A stretch of 64,000 nt of DNA from an uncultured Eubacteriales bacterium (GTDB lineage: Bacteria; Bacillota; Clostridia; Christensenellales; CAG-138): NCBI GenBank assembly GCA_900549955.1, contig URQH01000003.1:62001-126000 (forward strand), written 5' to 3'. Positions 48,974 to 58,219 of the stretch are shown piece after piece (position 1 is the first letter of the stretch; each line of letters begins with the position of its first letter). Below the pieces are notes generated by a model. It was not told where the DNA came from. It made no database searches and was given only the letters and a program-made list of their open reading frames with translations. The position numbers were made by a program, and so were the translations under genes.

Positions 48974-49060
48974 ATGCGCAAGCTGCACCACGTCTTTTCC
49001 GTCCTGTCGATGCTCTGCCTGGCCGCCCTGCTGGTCGCCTGCGCGCTGCTGCCCGTGTAG
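48974..49060 (+). CDS. 28-residue hydrophobic peptide
   Basis: A short frame with a good ribosome site (GGAGGCTCCCC) encoding MRKLHHVFSVLSMLCLAALL then VACALLPV. It looks like a single membrane helix or a bare signal peptide with a VAC lipobox-like end. It precedes the UPF0597 gene by 134 nt. It may be a small membrane peptide or a leader; codon evidence is too short to be sure. The upstream gap 48739-48973 shows nothing else. Confidence 0.4.
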   Translation: MRKLHHVFSVLSMLCLAALLVACALLPV

Positions 49061-49194
49061 CGCCGCGCCAGGGCCCGTCCTGCACCGCCGTCAGCCGTCC
49101 TTAGGGGAAATTTGGGCCTTTTTGCGGCGTCCCGCGCGCCCCGTGCGCCGTCCGCCGCGCAGAACGCGCGATTTTTTGGGAAAGCGAGGTCCCC

Positions 49195-50466
49195 ATGCAA
49201 CTGTCCGATTCCCTCCGTACCCTGTATCTCGACATCCTGCGGGAGGAACTGCAGCCGGCCTTCGGCTGCACGGAGCCCGCGGCGGTCGCCTACGCGGCGG
49301 CACTCGCGCGGGAGACGCTCGGCGCGCTGCCGGAGCGGCTGCGCGTCGTGTGCAGCGGCAACATCATCAAAAACGTCAAGAGCGTGATCGTGCCCAACGC
49401 CGGCGGGCTCAAGGGGCTGGAGGTGGCCGCGGCCGCCGGCGTGATCGCCGGGAACGCCGCGCAAAAGCTGGAGCTGCTGCGCGGCCTGACGGACGAGGGG
49501 CGCGCCCGGTTGCGGGACTATCTTACCCGCACGCCCATCGAAGTCGGCCTGTCCGACAGCCCGCTGCCGTTCGACATCCGGATCGAGGCCGAGGCCGGGA
49601 ACAGCCGCACCCGCGTCCGCATTGCCGGGCACCACACCAACGTGGTGCTGCTCGAGCGCGACGGCGCCGTGCTGCTGGAGCGCCCGGCAGAAGAGGGCGA
49701 CGCGGCCGACACCGCCCGCGCGCAGCTGACGGTCGCGGGGATCGTCGCCTTTGCGGACGGCGCGCCCCTGGACGCGCTGCGCCCGCTGCTCGACAGGCAG
49801 ATCGCCTGCAACATGGCCATCGCCGAAGAGGGACTGCGCGGCAACTACGGCGCGAACATCGGCTCCGTGCTGCTCGAGACCGACGGCTCGCTGCGCACGC
49901 GGCTCAAGGCGCTGGCCGCCGCGGGCAGCGACGCGCGCATGAGCGGCTGCGAGATGCCCGTCATCATCAATTCCGGCAGCGGCAACCAGGGCATCACCGT
50001 GAGCGTGCCGGTCGTGGTCTTTGCGCGCGCGCAGCAGCTGCCAGACGATCGGCTGTACCGCGCGCTCGCGCTGTCCAACCTGCTGGCCATCTACCAGCGC
50101 TCCGGCATCGGCTGCCTGTCGGCCTACTGCGGCGCCATCAACGCGGGCGTGGCCGCGGCCTGCGGCGTGGTGTACCTGCAGGGCGGCACGCTCGACGACA
50201 TCGCGCACACGCTGGTCAACGGGCTGGCGATCGTCTCGGGCGTCATCTGCGACGGCGCCAAGCCCTCCTGCGCGGCCAAGATCGCCGTCGGCATCGACGC
50301 CGGGCTCATGGGCCATGAGATGTACCGCCACAACCAGCAGTTTTACCGCGGCGAGGGCATCGTCAAGCACAACGCCGACGCGACCGTCGCGGCCGTGGCG
50401 CGGCTCGGCCGGTACGGCATGCGCGAGACCGACCGCGAGATCCTGCACATCATGATCGACGAGTGA
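49195..50466 (+). CDS. UPF0597 / L-cysteine desulfidase family protein
   Basis: A 423-residue protein of the UPF0597 (YhaM/CyuA) family, related to L-serine dehydratase alpha-type domains. Conserved cysteine motifs for an oxygen-sensitive [4Fe-4S] cluster are present: PAFGCTEPAAVAYAAA near the N-terminus, MSGCEMPVIINSGSGNQG, SGIGCLSAYCGAINAG and VICDGAKPSCAAK. Characterised members split L-cysteine to pyruvate, ammonia and sulfide. The ATG at 49195 follows AAGCGAGGTCCCC. It stands alone, ending at a large hairpin. Confidence 0.85.
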   Translation: MQLSDSLRTLYLDILREELQPAFGCTEPAAVAYAAALARETLGALPERLRVVCSGNIIKNVKSVIVPNAGGLKGLEVAAAAGVIAGNAAQKLELLRGLTDEGRARLRDYLTRTPIEVGLSDSPLPFDIRIEAEAGNSRTRVRIAGHHTNVVLLERDGAVLLERPAEEGDAADTARAQLTVAGIVAFADGAPLDALRPLLDRQIACNMAIAEEGLRGNYGANIGSVLLETDGSLRTRLKALAAAGSDARMSGCEMPVIINSGSGNQGITVSVPVVVFARAQQLPDDRLYRALALSNLLAIYQRSGIGCLSAYCGAINAGVAAACGVVYLQGGTLDDIAHTLVNGLAIVSGVICDGAKPSCAAKIAVGIDAGLMGHEMYRHNQQFYRGEGIVKHNADATVAAVARLGRYGMRETDREILHIMIDE

Positions 50467-50487
50467 CGCCACCGCGGCGCACAGGAG

Positions 50488-50521
50488 GACGGCCGGCGGC
50501 CCGTATGGGCCGCCGGCCGTC
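50488..50521. terminator. Perfect 15-bp hairpin between convergent genes
   Basis: GACGGCCGGCGGCCC (50488-50502) and GGGCCGCCGGCCGTC (50507-50521) pair around GTAT. No T-tract; it lies between the ends of the UPF0597 and UPF0489 genes. Confidence 0.6.
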
Positions 50522-50556
50522 GTGTCCCGCGCTGCGGCAGCGCGCCGCCCGCCCCG

Positions 50557-51273
50557 TCATCCCACCGGGCGCAGGTAGCGCGCGATGACGGGAATCAGCG
50601 CGTCCGCCGCCGCCGGCGCATAGCGCGGGGAGACGGCGAGCGTCACAAAGTCGTACGGCGCGGCGGCAACAAACGTGCGGTAGTCGTCATACACGGCAAA
50701 CGGCACCGCCGGTTCCGGGCCGTTTTCCCGCTCCATGAGCCGCGCGGGGAACGAGCTGAGGCGGATGACGTCGCGCCGCCCGGGCAGCAGGATCGCCGGC
50801 GGCACATCCGGGCGGGAGCGGTCGTTGCGCACGTTGTCGAGCGACGCGACCCAGCGGAACGCCAACGCAAACAGCAGATAATTCGCCTCGTCCAGCTCGT
50901 GCAGCGCCGCATACCGCTCCGGATCCGGCCGCACCGCCACGCGCTGCGGCAGCACGCCGTTGAGCACGTAGCCCGGCCCCGGATACCCGATGCCCAGGTC
51001 GCTGTGCGCGTCCACGTGCGTCACGTGAAACGGCTGCGTCAGCGTCCCGTCCCGCAGGCGCGCCTGCCAGAACCGGAGCGCGCCGTCGTGCGTTTCAAAC
51101 ACCGCGCCGGGCGCCGGCGCAGCCGCGCTGAGCCCGCACTGCCGCTCCAAAAAGGCCTCTACCCGCTCCGGCTCCCACGGGGCATGTCCCTCAAGCGCCG
51201 GCCGCGCGCCGGGCGCCGCGAGCGGGCAGCAGTCCTCCAAAAAGAAATCCAGATCGATGTCGAGCACCCGCAT
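50557..51273 (-). CDS. UPF0489 family protein
   Basis: A 238-residue protein. It opens MRVLDIDLDFFLEDCCP and contains VTHVDAHSDLGIGYPG, the two Asp/His motifs of the UPF0489 family (eukaryotic C5orf22 and bacterial homologues), which recall the arginase-like metal site; activity is not known. The C-terminal PYDFVTLAVSPRYAPAAADALIPVI also fits. The ATG at 51271-51273 has GGAGG 11 nt upstream. It is divergent from the sugar kinase. Confidence 0.72.
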   Translation of the reverse strand: MRVLDIDLDFFLEDCCPLAAPGARPALEGHAPWEPERVEAFLERQCGLSAAAPAPGAVFETHDGALRFWQARLRDGTLTQPFHVTHVDAHSDLGIGYPGPGYVLNGVLPQRVAVRPDPERYAALHELDEANYLLFALAFRWVASLDNVRNDRSRPDVPPAILLPGRRDVIRLSSFPARLMERENGPEPAVPFAVYDDYRTFVAAAPYDFVTLAVSPRYAPAAADALIPVIARYLRPVG

Positions 51274-51393
51274 CCTGTCCGATGCCTCCCTTCCCGCGCG
51301 CCCGGCCCGCGCCGCCGTCTTTTCCCCGGCAGCCTGCCGTTGCGCGCCAGACGCCCCACCCGCAAAGCGCACGCCTGCCGCCGCGGACGCGCC

Positions 51394-51423
51394 TTGCCCG
51401 CGCCGCTTCGGATATGATATAAT
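51394..51423 (+). promoter_or_regulatory. Promoter of the PfkB kinase gene
   Basis: TTGCCC (51394-51399) and TATAAT (51418-51423) are 18 nt apart, with TG at the extended -10 position. Confidence 0.7.
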
Positions 51424-51472
51424 GCAGGCGGGGCGCCGGACGCCCCAAGCCATGGCCGGAGGTGTGTGAAAC

Positions 51473-52429
51473 ATGTTGGACGTCGTCGCCCTGGGCGAGC
51501 TGCTGATCGACTTTGCCCCGCTGTCCGCCGACGCGGCGGGCTATCCCGCCCTGCAGGCCAACCCCGGCGGCGCGCCGGGCAACTTCCTCGCCGCGCTCGC
51601 CGCCTGCGGCAAGCGGGCGGCGCTGCTCGCCAAGGTGGGGGACGACGCGTTCGGCCGCCTGCTCGTCCGGACCCTCGCCGGGGCCGGCATCGAGACGCGC
51701 GGCGTCCGGACCGACCCGACCGCGTTCACCACGCTGGCGTTCGTGACGCTCGACGCGCACGGCGAGCGCTCGTTCAGCTTCGCCCGAAAGCCGGGCGCGG
51801 ACACGCGGTTGACGTGGGACGAGGTGGACCGCGCGCTGCTCGACGAGGCGCAGGTCTTCCACTTCGGTTCGCTGAGCCTGACGGACGAGCCGGCCCGCAC
51901 CGCAACGCGGCGCGCGGTGCAATATGCAAAGGCACGCGGCAAGTGGATCTCCTTCGACCCCAACCTGCGAAAGCCGCTCTGGCCCAGCCTCGACGACGCG
52001 CGCGCGCAGATCCTCTTCGGGCTGTCGCAGGCAGACATTGTGAAGCTCAGCGACGACGAGCTGGACTTCCTCTGGGGCTGCACGCCGGAGGAAGGCGCGC
52101 GGCGGCTGCTGGACGCGCATGGCGTGTCGCTCGTGATGGTCACGCTGGGCAAGGCCGGCTGCCGCCTGTTCAGCCGCCAGGCCGCCTATCGCGCCGCGTG
52201 CCCGCCCGTCACGCCCGTGGACACGACCGGCGCGGGCGATATCTTCGGCGGCAGCGCCCTGTCCCGGCTGCTCGAGCTGCAAAAACCGCCCGCCGCGCTG
52301 GACGCGGCCGACCTTGCGTACATCGGCGCCTACGCCGTGGCCGCCGCGAGCCTGTCCACGCAGGCGCACGGCGGCATCCCGAGCGTCCCGGACCCGCAGG
52401 CCGTGCAGCGCCTGCTGGACGCCCTCTGA
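51473..52429 (+). CDS. PfkB-family sugar kinase, fructokinase-like
   Basis: A 318-residue ribokinase-fold kinase: LGELLIDFAP at the start, PGGAPGNFLAALAACGKRAA (first PfkB signature), FDPNLRKPLW and the C-terminal anion-hole motif DTTGAGDIFGGSAL with catalytic Asp. The motif order and FDPNLR fit bacterial fructokinases, which phosphorylate fructose to fructose 6-phosphate. GGAGGTGTGTGAAAC precedes the ATG. It is a single-gene unit ending at a hairpin. Confidence 0.83.
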   Translation: MLDVVALGELLIDFAPLSADAAGYPALQANPGGAPGNFLAALAACGKRAALLAKVGDDAFGRLLVRTLAGAGIETRGVRTDPTAFTTLAFVTLDAHGERSFSFARKPGADTRLTWDEVDRALLDEAQVFHFGSLSLTDEPARTATRRAVQYAKARGKWISFDPNLRKPLWPSLDDARAQILFGLSQADIVKLSDDELDFLWGCTPEEGARRLLDAHGVSLVMVTLGKAGCRLFSRQAAYRAACPPVTPVDTTGAGDIFGGSALSRLLELQKPPAALDAADLAYIGAYAVAAASLSTQAHGGIPSVPDPQAVQRLLDAL

Positions 52430-52440
52430 CACACGAATGT

Positions 52441-52462
52441 GGCCCGCCGCAAGCGGCGGGCC
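52441..52462. terminator. Hairpin between kinase and flippase genes
   Basis: GGCCCGCCGC (52441-52450) and GCGGCGGGCC (52453-52462) form a 10-bp stem with a 2-nt loop and no T-tract, lying between convergent genes. Confidence 0.5.
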
Positions 52463-52516
52463 CTCACCGGACGGCCCTGAAAGCCCGACGCATGGGACGG
52501 CGGCGCCGCGCGGCGC

Positions 52517-53971
52517 TCAGCCGTCCTTTCGCTTGCCAAACCAGCTGAGCAGCTGGCGCACCTCCCGGCGCGCCAGCAGGAACAGCAGCGCCCCATAACA
52601 CAGCACGCACAGGCCGATCGAGCCCCAGCTCCACAGCGCGCCGCCGCCGTGCCGCTGCAGCAGCAGCGCAAGCCCTGCCATCAGCGCCGTACACAGCGCC
52701 GGCTTCCACAGCCACCGCACGAGATCCAGCGGGTGGAAGCCGCAGCGCCGCTTCATGGCCGCCCACAGCACGACGGGCAGCGAAAACCGCATGGCCACGC
52801 ACGCATACACGACCGCATAGAACCCGTGCGGCACCGCGAGCGTGCACACCACGGCCGACGCCACAAAGCTCGCCACCTGGCAGAGGAGCGACAGGCGCGG
52901 CAGGCCCTTCGCCCGCAGCACCTCGCTGCACGGTGCGGACACGACCGCCATGAGCGCCGACGAGAGCGCCCAAAGCCCCACGATCGGCACGGCCTCCGTC
53001 CACTGGCTGCCCAGCAGCACTGCCGTAGCCAGATCGCGGTACAGGAACAGGCCGACCCCCATCGGGAACACGAGGAACGCGAGCGCCTGCAGCGTGGTGT
53101 AAAACATGCGCCAAAAGCCCGCTTGGTCCTCCTGCAGCCGCGACAGCCCGGCGAACAGCACCGTGTACACCGGCGTCGTCACGAGCGCCAGCAACGCGCC
53201 CGCATTGTTGACGGCGTTGCGATACAGGCCCAGGCTGTAATCGGAAAACGCGTGGCCGATCAGGAAGATGTCAAACCAGCTGCACGCCCAGATCGAAATG
53301 GCCTCGAGCAGCGTCCAGCACGAGAACGAAAACATCCCGCGCAACACGCCGAAGCGGTAAAACCACCGCGGCCGCCATACACCGCTGCACAGCAGCACCG
53401 CCGCGTTCACCACGTGCCCCGCCAGCGTGCCCAGCACCAGCGCCCAGTGCGACAGGCCGAGCAGCGCCAGCGGCACCGTGACCACGAGCGGCACCGCGCT
53501 CTGCGCCATGCGCAGGAAAAACAGCCGCCGAAAGTCGAGCGCACGCCGCAGCAGCGCCATGGCGACGGACGTAAACGCCGTCACCGGCAGCTGCGCGCAC
53601 GCGAGCGCGACCACCGCACCATAGCCCGGGCTGCCCGCAAACGCGGCGATCGGGTCCCGCAGCAGGCAGATCGCCGCCCACAGCAGCAGCGAAAACGCCA
53701 AATTCGTCCAGAACGCGACGTCCGCCGCGTCCCGCCGCTCGCCGTCCTCCAAAAACTCGTGCTGGATCAGGTATTTTTGAAAACCGGCGTCGGTAAACAG
53801 GTCGGCAAAGCTCGTGACCATCATCGCCGTGGCCAGCACACCGTACGCCGCCGGCGCGACGAGCCGCGCCAGCAGCATGTTGACCCCCAGGCTGGCCAGC
53901 TTGGCCGCCACCTCCGCGCCTACGGACCACCGGGCCGCCCCGGCAAAGCGGCGCTGCAGCTCCCGTTCCAT
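52517..53971 (-). CDS. Wzx-type polysaccharide flippase
   Basis: A 484-residue protein with about 12-14 membrane helices. The N-terminus (MERELQRRFAGAARWSVGAE, VNMLLARLVAPAAYGVLATA, FADLFTDAGFQKYLIQ) is typical of lipopolysaccharide/teichuronic acid flippases of the MATE/MVF superfamily. It would move the lipid-linked repeat unit across the membrane for the Wzy polymerase encoded next door. It starts 3 nt after the Wzy/ATP-grasp gene, so it is the last gene of this polysaccharide unit. Confidence 0.83.
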   Translation of the reverse strand: MERELQRRFAGAARWSVGAEVAAKLASLGVNMLLARLVAPAAYGVLATAMMVTSFADLFTDAGFQKYLIQHEFLEDGERRDAADVAFWTNLAFSLLLWAAICLLRDPIAAFAGSPGYGAVVALACAQLPVTAFTSVAMALLRRALDFRRLFFLRMAQSAVPLVVTVPLALLGLSHWALVLGTLAGHVVNAAVLLCSGVWRPRWFYRFGVLRGMFSFSCWTLLEAISIWACSWFDIFLIGHAFSDYSLGLYRNAVNNAGALLALVTTPVYTVLFAGLSRLQEDQAGFWRMFYTTLQALAFLVFPMGVGLFLYRDLATAVLLGSQWTEAVPIVGLWALSSALMAVVSAPCSEVLRAKGLPRLSLLCQVASFVASAVVCTLAVPHGFYAVVYACVAMRFSLPVVLWAAMKRRCGFHPLDLVRWLWKPALCTALMAGLALLLQRHGGGALWSWGSIGLCVLCYGALLFLLARREVRQLLSWFGKRKDG

Positions 53972-53974
53972 GCG

Positions 53975-56056
53975 CTACTCCCCGCCCCCTTCGGCGCCGT
54001 CTGACACGCCCGGCAGGCGCAGCTGCCGCCCGAGCAGCAGGTCTCCCGCCTCGGTATAGTCGTCGAAAAACCCGCCGCCGTCGAACAGCGTCAGCTCCCC
54101 GACCTTTACGCCGTCCGGCGTGTCATACAGGTCCACGCGCAGCTCGGCAAAGCCCGTGCTCAACCGCTCGGCCACGCGCAGCATCTCCGGAAGCGACGGC
54201 GGCAGCGCCATTTCCGGCGCCGGATGCCGCTCCATGAACCGCGTCACGGGCAGCGGCCTGCCGTCGCGGTCGAAATACCAGTACTGCGGCCGCCCCGCCG
54301 CCCGGCCGATACACGCCACCACGGCAAAGGCGCGGCCATCGAAACACTGGAGCTTATAGTCCACCGGCAGCGCGCCGTCCGCCCCTCCCACAAACGCCTC
54401 CGCAATCACGCGCGGCGGCACCTCGGCATACGGCCACTCGCGCCACAGCGACGCATAGTCGCGCCGGAGGTGCCTGTCCAGGAACCGCACGGCCCGCCGC
54501 CCGTCCTCTCCGTCCCGCAGGATGTAGACGCCGCCGGAATCGTTCGTCGTCTTCAGCACGCACGGGCGCGGCAGCGCCTGAAAGTCGATCTGCTCCGGCC
54601 GCTCCCACACGCCCAGCAGCGGCACGAGATACGCCGCGCCGACGCGCGATTCCACAAAGCCGCGCGCGGCCAGCTTGTCCGTCACCGTCACATAGCGCGG
54701 GTCGCGGTCGTGCAGCTTCATCCAGTTCAGCTTTTCGTTGAACGTGCGCGGATGGTCGAAATCCGGCTTCCGGCCGAGCAGCGCCCGGTACATCCGCCTG
54801 AGGTACGGCTCGTCCGCCATGCGCCGGAACAGGCCGCGCATGGCCAGCGGCACAAACAGGCGACGCGGGTTTTTGAGATACGTCCAGTACGCCGTGCCGT
54901 CCCGCTCGTCCCCGCCGCGCCGCATGAGGCGCGAAACGCCCAGCAGCAGCGCGATCGGCACCAGCTGCGGCCGCTCGTAATACGTGACGAGCAGCAGCTC
55001 CATCAGCATCTGCCCCACGACCACCGTCACCACCAGCCGCACGGCCGCGTTCCGCCCCGCGCGGCGCGCCGCCCGCACGAGCTCCATCACAAGCGGCGCA
55101 TAGAACAGCAGGAGGGCGGGCACGCCGCCGGAGACGAGCAGCTCGATATAGTTGTTGTGGGAATAGGTTTCGCGCGTCACGCCGTTGAACCGGAAGCAGT
55201 CCAGCCCCCACCCGGTCAGCGGCCGCTGCACGAACATCGACCACCCCTGCCGCAGGAACGACAGGCGCTCGGTCAGCGAGCCCTCCTGCGCGCCCTCCAC
55301 CGAGAACATCGCCTGCACCATGCGCACAAACCGCGAGCCCAGCAGGTCGTAGAGCGCGGGGATCAAGAACACCGCGGCAAGCAGCAACAGCAGCAGCGCC
55401 AAAAGCAGCAGCAGGTTGCGCCGGAAGTGCCTGCGGTCCTGCCAGAGCAGGTAGCAGCCGGGCAAAAACACGATCAGCAGCATGCCCTTGCGCGAGCCCG
55501 TGAGCAGGATGGCCACGAGGAGCAGCAGTACCGGCAGCGCCTCATACCACCGTTTGCGCGTGCACAGCCGGTGGATGGCAATGGCATACCCCGTCGCGGC
55601 CATCATGGCCACGTCGTTCGGGTTGATGCCGGCCGTCGTGCCGAGGCGCTGCTCCAAAAGCACGTCCCGCTCGGCCAGCGCCACATACAGCACGAGCCCC
55701 AGGCAGGCGGCGAGACAGGCCAGCAGGCTCGCCTCCGCGTCGCGCCGCTGCACGACGAGCTGCTGCACGACGAACACGAACCCCAGCCCCACGCACATCG
55801 TCCTGCACATGGCCAGCGCCGTGGGCCGGTCGGTCGCCCAGCCCGCCAGCGCGCCCACAAGCCCCCAAACGATCAGCAGCGCATACCCGACATACCAAAC
55901 CGAAAAGTATGCGCGCGGGCGCACGGCAAAGCGCACGAGCGCCAGCAGCAACAGCAGCCCCATGCCGGCCGTGGAAAACGCCGTATGCTGAAAGGTAAAC
56001 GTGGTGAACAGCCCGAGCGCCAGGCCCGCGTCGCACGCAAGGTCGAGCGCGCGCAT
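53975..56056 (-). CDS. Fusion of Wzy/O-antigen-ligase-type membrane protein with a TupA-like ATP-grasp domain
   Basis: A 693-residue protein. Residues 1 to about 375 form a polytopic Wzy/WaaL-type domain with a large loop (FVQRPLTGWGLDCFRFN, TYSHNNYIELLVSGGVPALL, the usual polymerase/ligase signature). After a short linker, residues about 385-693 are a full TupA-like ATP-grasp domain (KNPRRLFVPLAMRGLF, TFNEKLNWMKLHDRDPRYV, PCVLKTTNDSGGVYIL, VGELTLFDGGGFFDDYTEAG). Such ATP-grasps occur in polysaccharide and teichuronopeptide loci. Both halves look complete. The ATG at 56054-56056 lies 4 nt after the upstream stop, with TAGGTGG as weak site; a start up to 87 nt earlier would overlap the glycosyltransferase. 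Confidence 0.78.
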   Translation of the reverse strand: MRALDLACDAGLALGLFTTFTFQHTAFSTAGMGLLLLLALVRFAVRPRAYFSVWYVGYALLIVWGLVGALAGWATDRPTALAMCRTMCVGLGFVFVVQQLVVQRRDAEASLLACLAACLGLVLYVALAERDVLLEQRLGTTAGINPNDVAMMAATGYAIAIHRLCTRKRWYEALPVLLLLVAILLTGSRKGMLLIVFLPGCYLLWQDRRHFRRNLLLLLALLLLLLAAVFLIPALYDLLGSRFVRMVQAMFSVEGAQEGSLTERLSFLRQGWSMFVQRPLTGWGLDCFRFNGVTRETYSHNNYIELLVSGGVPALLLFYAPLVMELVRAARRAGRNAAVRLVVTVVVGQMLMELLLVTYYERPQLVPIALLLGVSRLMRRGGDERDGTAYWTYLKNPRRLFVPLAMRGLFRRMADEPYLRRMYRALLGRKPDFDHPRTFNEKLNWMKLHDRDPRYVTVTDKLAARGFVESRVGAAYLVPLLGVWERPEQIDFQALPRPCVLKTTNDSGGVYILRDGEDGRRAVRFLDRHLRRDYASLWREWPYAEVPPRVIAEAFVGGADGALPVDYKLQCFDGRAFAVVACIGRAAGRPQYWYFDRDGRPLPVTRFMERHPAPEMALPPSLPEMLRVAERLSTGFAELRVDLYDTPDGVKVGELTLFDGGGFFDDYTEAGDLLLGRQLRLPGVSDGAEGGGE

Positions 56057-56060
56057 CCAC

Positions 56061-57143
56061 CTATCGCGACGAACAGCAGCTTGCAAGATACTCCCTCCAT
56101 TCTCCGGCCACGCGCCGGACATCCAGCCGCGTTGCAATGTCCCGCGCCTGCCGGCCGAGCGCCGCCGCAAGCGCCGGGTCGTCCGCAAGGCGCGAGAGCG
56201 CGGCGGCAAACGCCTCCGCGTCGCCCACCGGCGCCAGCAGGCCGTTTTGCCCGTGCTCGATCAGCGCCGCCGGCCCGCCGCACGGGCAATCCGTCGCCAC
56301 GCACGGCAGCCCCAGCGCCATCGCCTCGATCAGCGCGTTCGGCATGCCCTCAAACGCGGAGCTGAGCGCAAACAGGCCCGCGCGGCGGATGCGGTCCGCC
56401 ACATCCGGGCAGGCGCCGAAAAACGTGACCATCCCCGCCGGCAGCAGCGCGCGCGCCTGCGCCTCCAGCGCCGCGCGCTGCGACCCGTCGCCATACAGGT
56501 CCAGCACCCAGTCCGGGTGCGCCGCGTGGAACCGGGCAAACGCATTCAGCAGCAGCGGCACGTCCTTTTGCCTCTCCAGCCGCCCGACGAACGCCACGCG
56601 CTTCTCCCGCGGCCCGTCCCACGGCGGGCCGAGCCGCGCCGCGTCCAGCGGGTTGGGCAACACCGCCGCGCGCGCGCGGATGCAGCGGGAAAAATATGCC
56701 GCCGCCTGCTCCGTCTGGAAGATGAACCCGCGCGCAAACGGGTACAGCAGCCTGCGCAACGCGCGCTTGACGCGGCTCTCCGGGTGCCTGCGCGGGTCGT
56801 TGCGCTCCGACACGGCCACGGGCACGCCGCTGCCGAGCAAAAACAGCACCGTCCACACGTTCACCTTCTCCGGCATGGCCAGCACCACATCCGGCCGCTC
56901 CCTGCGCACCAGGCGGCGCAGCGCCAGATATGCGCGCGGGATGCTCCGGCTCGGGCAGGCGCCGCCCGGCAGCATGGGCACAAGGCGCACCCGTTCGTCG
57001 AGCGGATAAAACGACGCGCAGGCGTATTCCGTGACGATCGTGCAGCCAATCCCCCATGTGACGAACTGGTTTGCCAGCTGCGCGATCACGCGCTCACACC
57101 CGCCGCCCGCCATGTTGTGCGTCACGATGCACAGCCGTTTCAT
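56061..57143 (-). CDS. GT4-family glycosyltransferase
   Basis: A 360-residue GT-B enzyme. The N-terminal acceptor half begins LCIVTHNMAGGGCERVIAQL; the donor half has VAFVGRLERQKDVPLLLNAF and the GT4 E-x7-E region PNALIEAMALGLPCVATDCP CGG. It would add a sugar to the growing repeat unit on the inner membrane face. GGAGGCGGGGAT precedes the ATG; it overlaps the upstream glycosyltransferase by four bases. Confidence 0.88.
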   Translation of the reverse strand: MKRLCIVTHNMAGGGCERVIAQLANQFVTWGIGCTIVTEYACASFYPLDERVRLVPMLPGGACPSRSIPRAYLALRRLVRRERPDVVLAMPEKVNVWTVLFLLGSGVPVAVSERNDPRRHPESRVKRALRRLLYPFARGFIFQTEQAAAYFSRCIRARAAVLPNPLDAARLGPPWDGPREKRVAFVGRLERQKDVPLLLNAFARFHAAHPDWVLDLYGDGSQRAALEAQARALLPAGMVTFFGACPDVADRIRRAGLFALSSAFEGMPNALIEAMALGLPCVATDCPCGGPAALIEHGQNGLLAPVGDAEAFAAALSRLADDPALAAALGRQARDIATRLDVRRVAGEWREYLASCCSSR

Positions 57144-58219
57144 ATCCCCGCCTCCTCCCGCAGCAGGCGCACCAGCGCCGCCGCGGTGTCCTGCACGTCA
57201 TACCCGGCCGCGCGCACCTCGCCCTGCGCCGCCCGGCGTTCCGTTTCATCCGCCGGCGGCGTGTCCAGCAACTGCCGCGCCCAGCGCGCGGCGTCGCGCG
57301 GCAAGAATGCGGTGTGCCCCGTCACGTCCGCCTCGCGCGCGACCGCGTCCGCGGCGACGCAGGGCAGCCCGCTGCAGAGCGCCTCGACCAGCGCGAGCGG
57401 AAACCCCTCGTGGCGCGACGGCAGCAGGAACGCGTCCATCGCGTCCAGCAGCGCCGGCACATCCTGCCGTGCGCCGGCAAGCACCGCCGCGTCCCGCACG
57501 CCGAGCGCCGTAAGCCGCGCCTCCAATTCGCCGCGCAGCGGCCCGTCGCCCACGACCAGCAGGCGCACCCCCGGTTCGCGCCGGCGCAGGGCGGCAAACA
57601 CCTCCGCGGCAAACAGCGGGTCCTTGGCCGCGCTGAGCGCGCCGACCGTGCCCAGCACGCGCGCGCCGTCCGCAAGCCCCAGCGCCGCGCGCATGTCGCG
57701 CCGCAGCGCAGGCGAAAACCGGAACCGCGCCGTGTCCACGCCGTTGTGGCACACGGTAAACGGCCGCCGGCCATACAAAAACCGGCCCGCCGCCTCGCCG
57801 CAGGCCAGCCTTCGCGTGGCCAAGGCGTTCATGAGCGGCCGCAACAGGCGGTGCAGCACCGGGTGGTTGCACGCCGTGTTGTGCGCATGCGCAATGCGCA
57901 CGCGCGCGCCGCCGAGCCGCGCCCCCAGCAGGTCCGCCGCCAGCGTGGCGCTGTTGCCGTGGCACCAGGCCGCGCGGTATCCCCCGCGGCGCACGAGCCG
58001 CGCGAGCGCGCGCACATACGCCGCCGGGTTGCGGTTGCGCCCGAGCACGTACAGCACGCCGCCAAAGCCGGCCACGCGCGCGCGGACGGCCTCGCCCGGC
58101 TCCTCGATCGTGACCACGTCCACGGGCAGCCCCATGCGCTCGCAGTTTTGCAGCACATACCCGGCGATGCCGCCGCCGCTCAGGCGCACCGTCACCACCA
58201 CGAGCAGCCGCCCGCTCAC
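57140..58219 (-). CDS. GT4-family glycosyltransferase, second
   Basis: A 359-residue GT-B enzyme starting with GTG (58217-58219), which overlaps the upstream stop as GTGA and has GGAGG 7 nt before it. It shows VVTVRLSGGGIAGYVLQNCE at the N-terminus, RIAHAHNTACNHP, LGTVGALSAAKDPLFAAEVF and PSRHEGFPLALVEALCSGLP. Its similarity to EpsF-like enzymes of Firmicutes polysaccharide loci supports a role in repeat-unit assembly. Confidence 0.88.
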   Translation of the reverse strand: MSGRLLVVVTVRLSGGGIAGYVLQNCERMGLPVDVVTIEEPGEAVRARVAGFGGVLYVLGRNRNPAAYVRALARLVRRGGYRAAWCHGNSATLAADLLGARLGGARVRIAHAHNTACNHPVLHRLLRPLMNALATRRLACGEAAGRFLYGRRPFTVCHNGVDTARFRFSPALRRDMRAALGLADGARVLGTVGALSAAKDPLFAAEVFAALRRREPGVRLLVVGDGPLRGELEARLTALGVRDAAVLAGARQDVPALLDAMDAFLLPSRHEGFPLALVEALCSGLPCVAADAVAREADVTGHTAFLPRDAARWARQLLDTPPADETERRAAQGEVRAAGYDVQDTAAALVRLLREEAGI

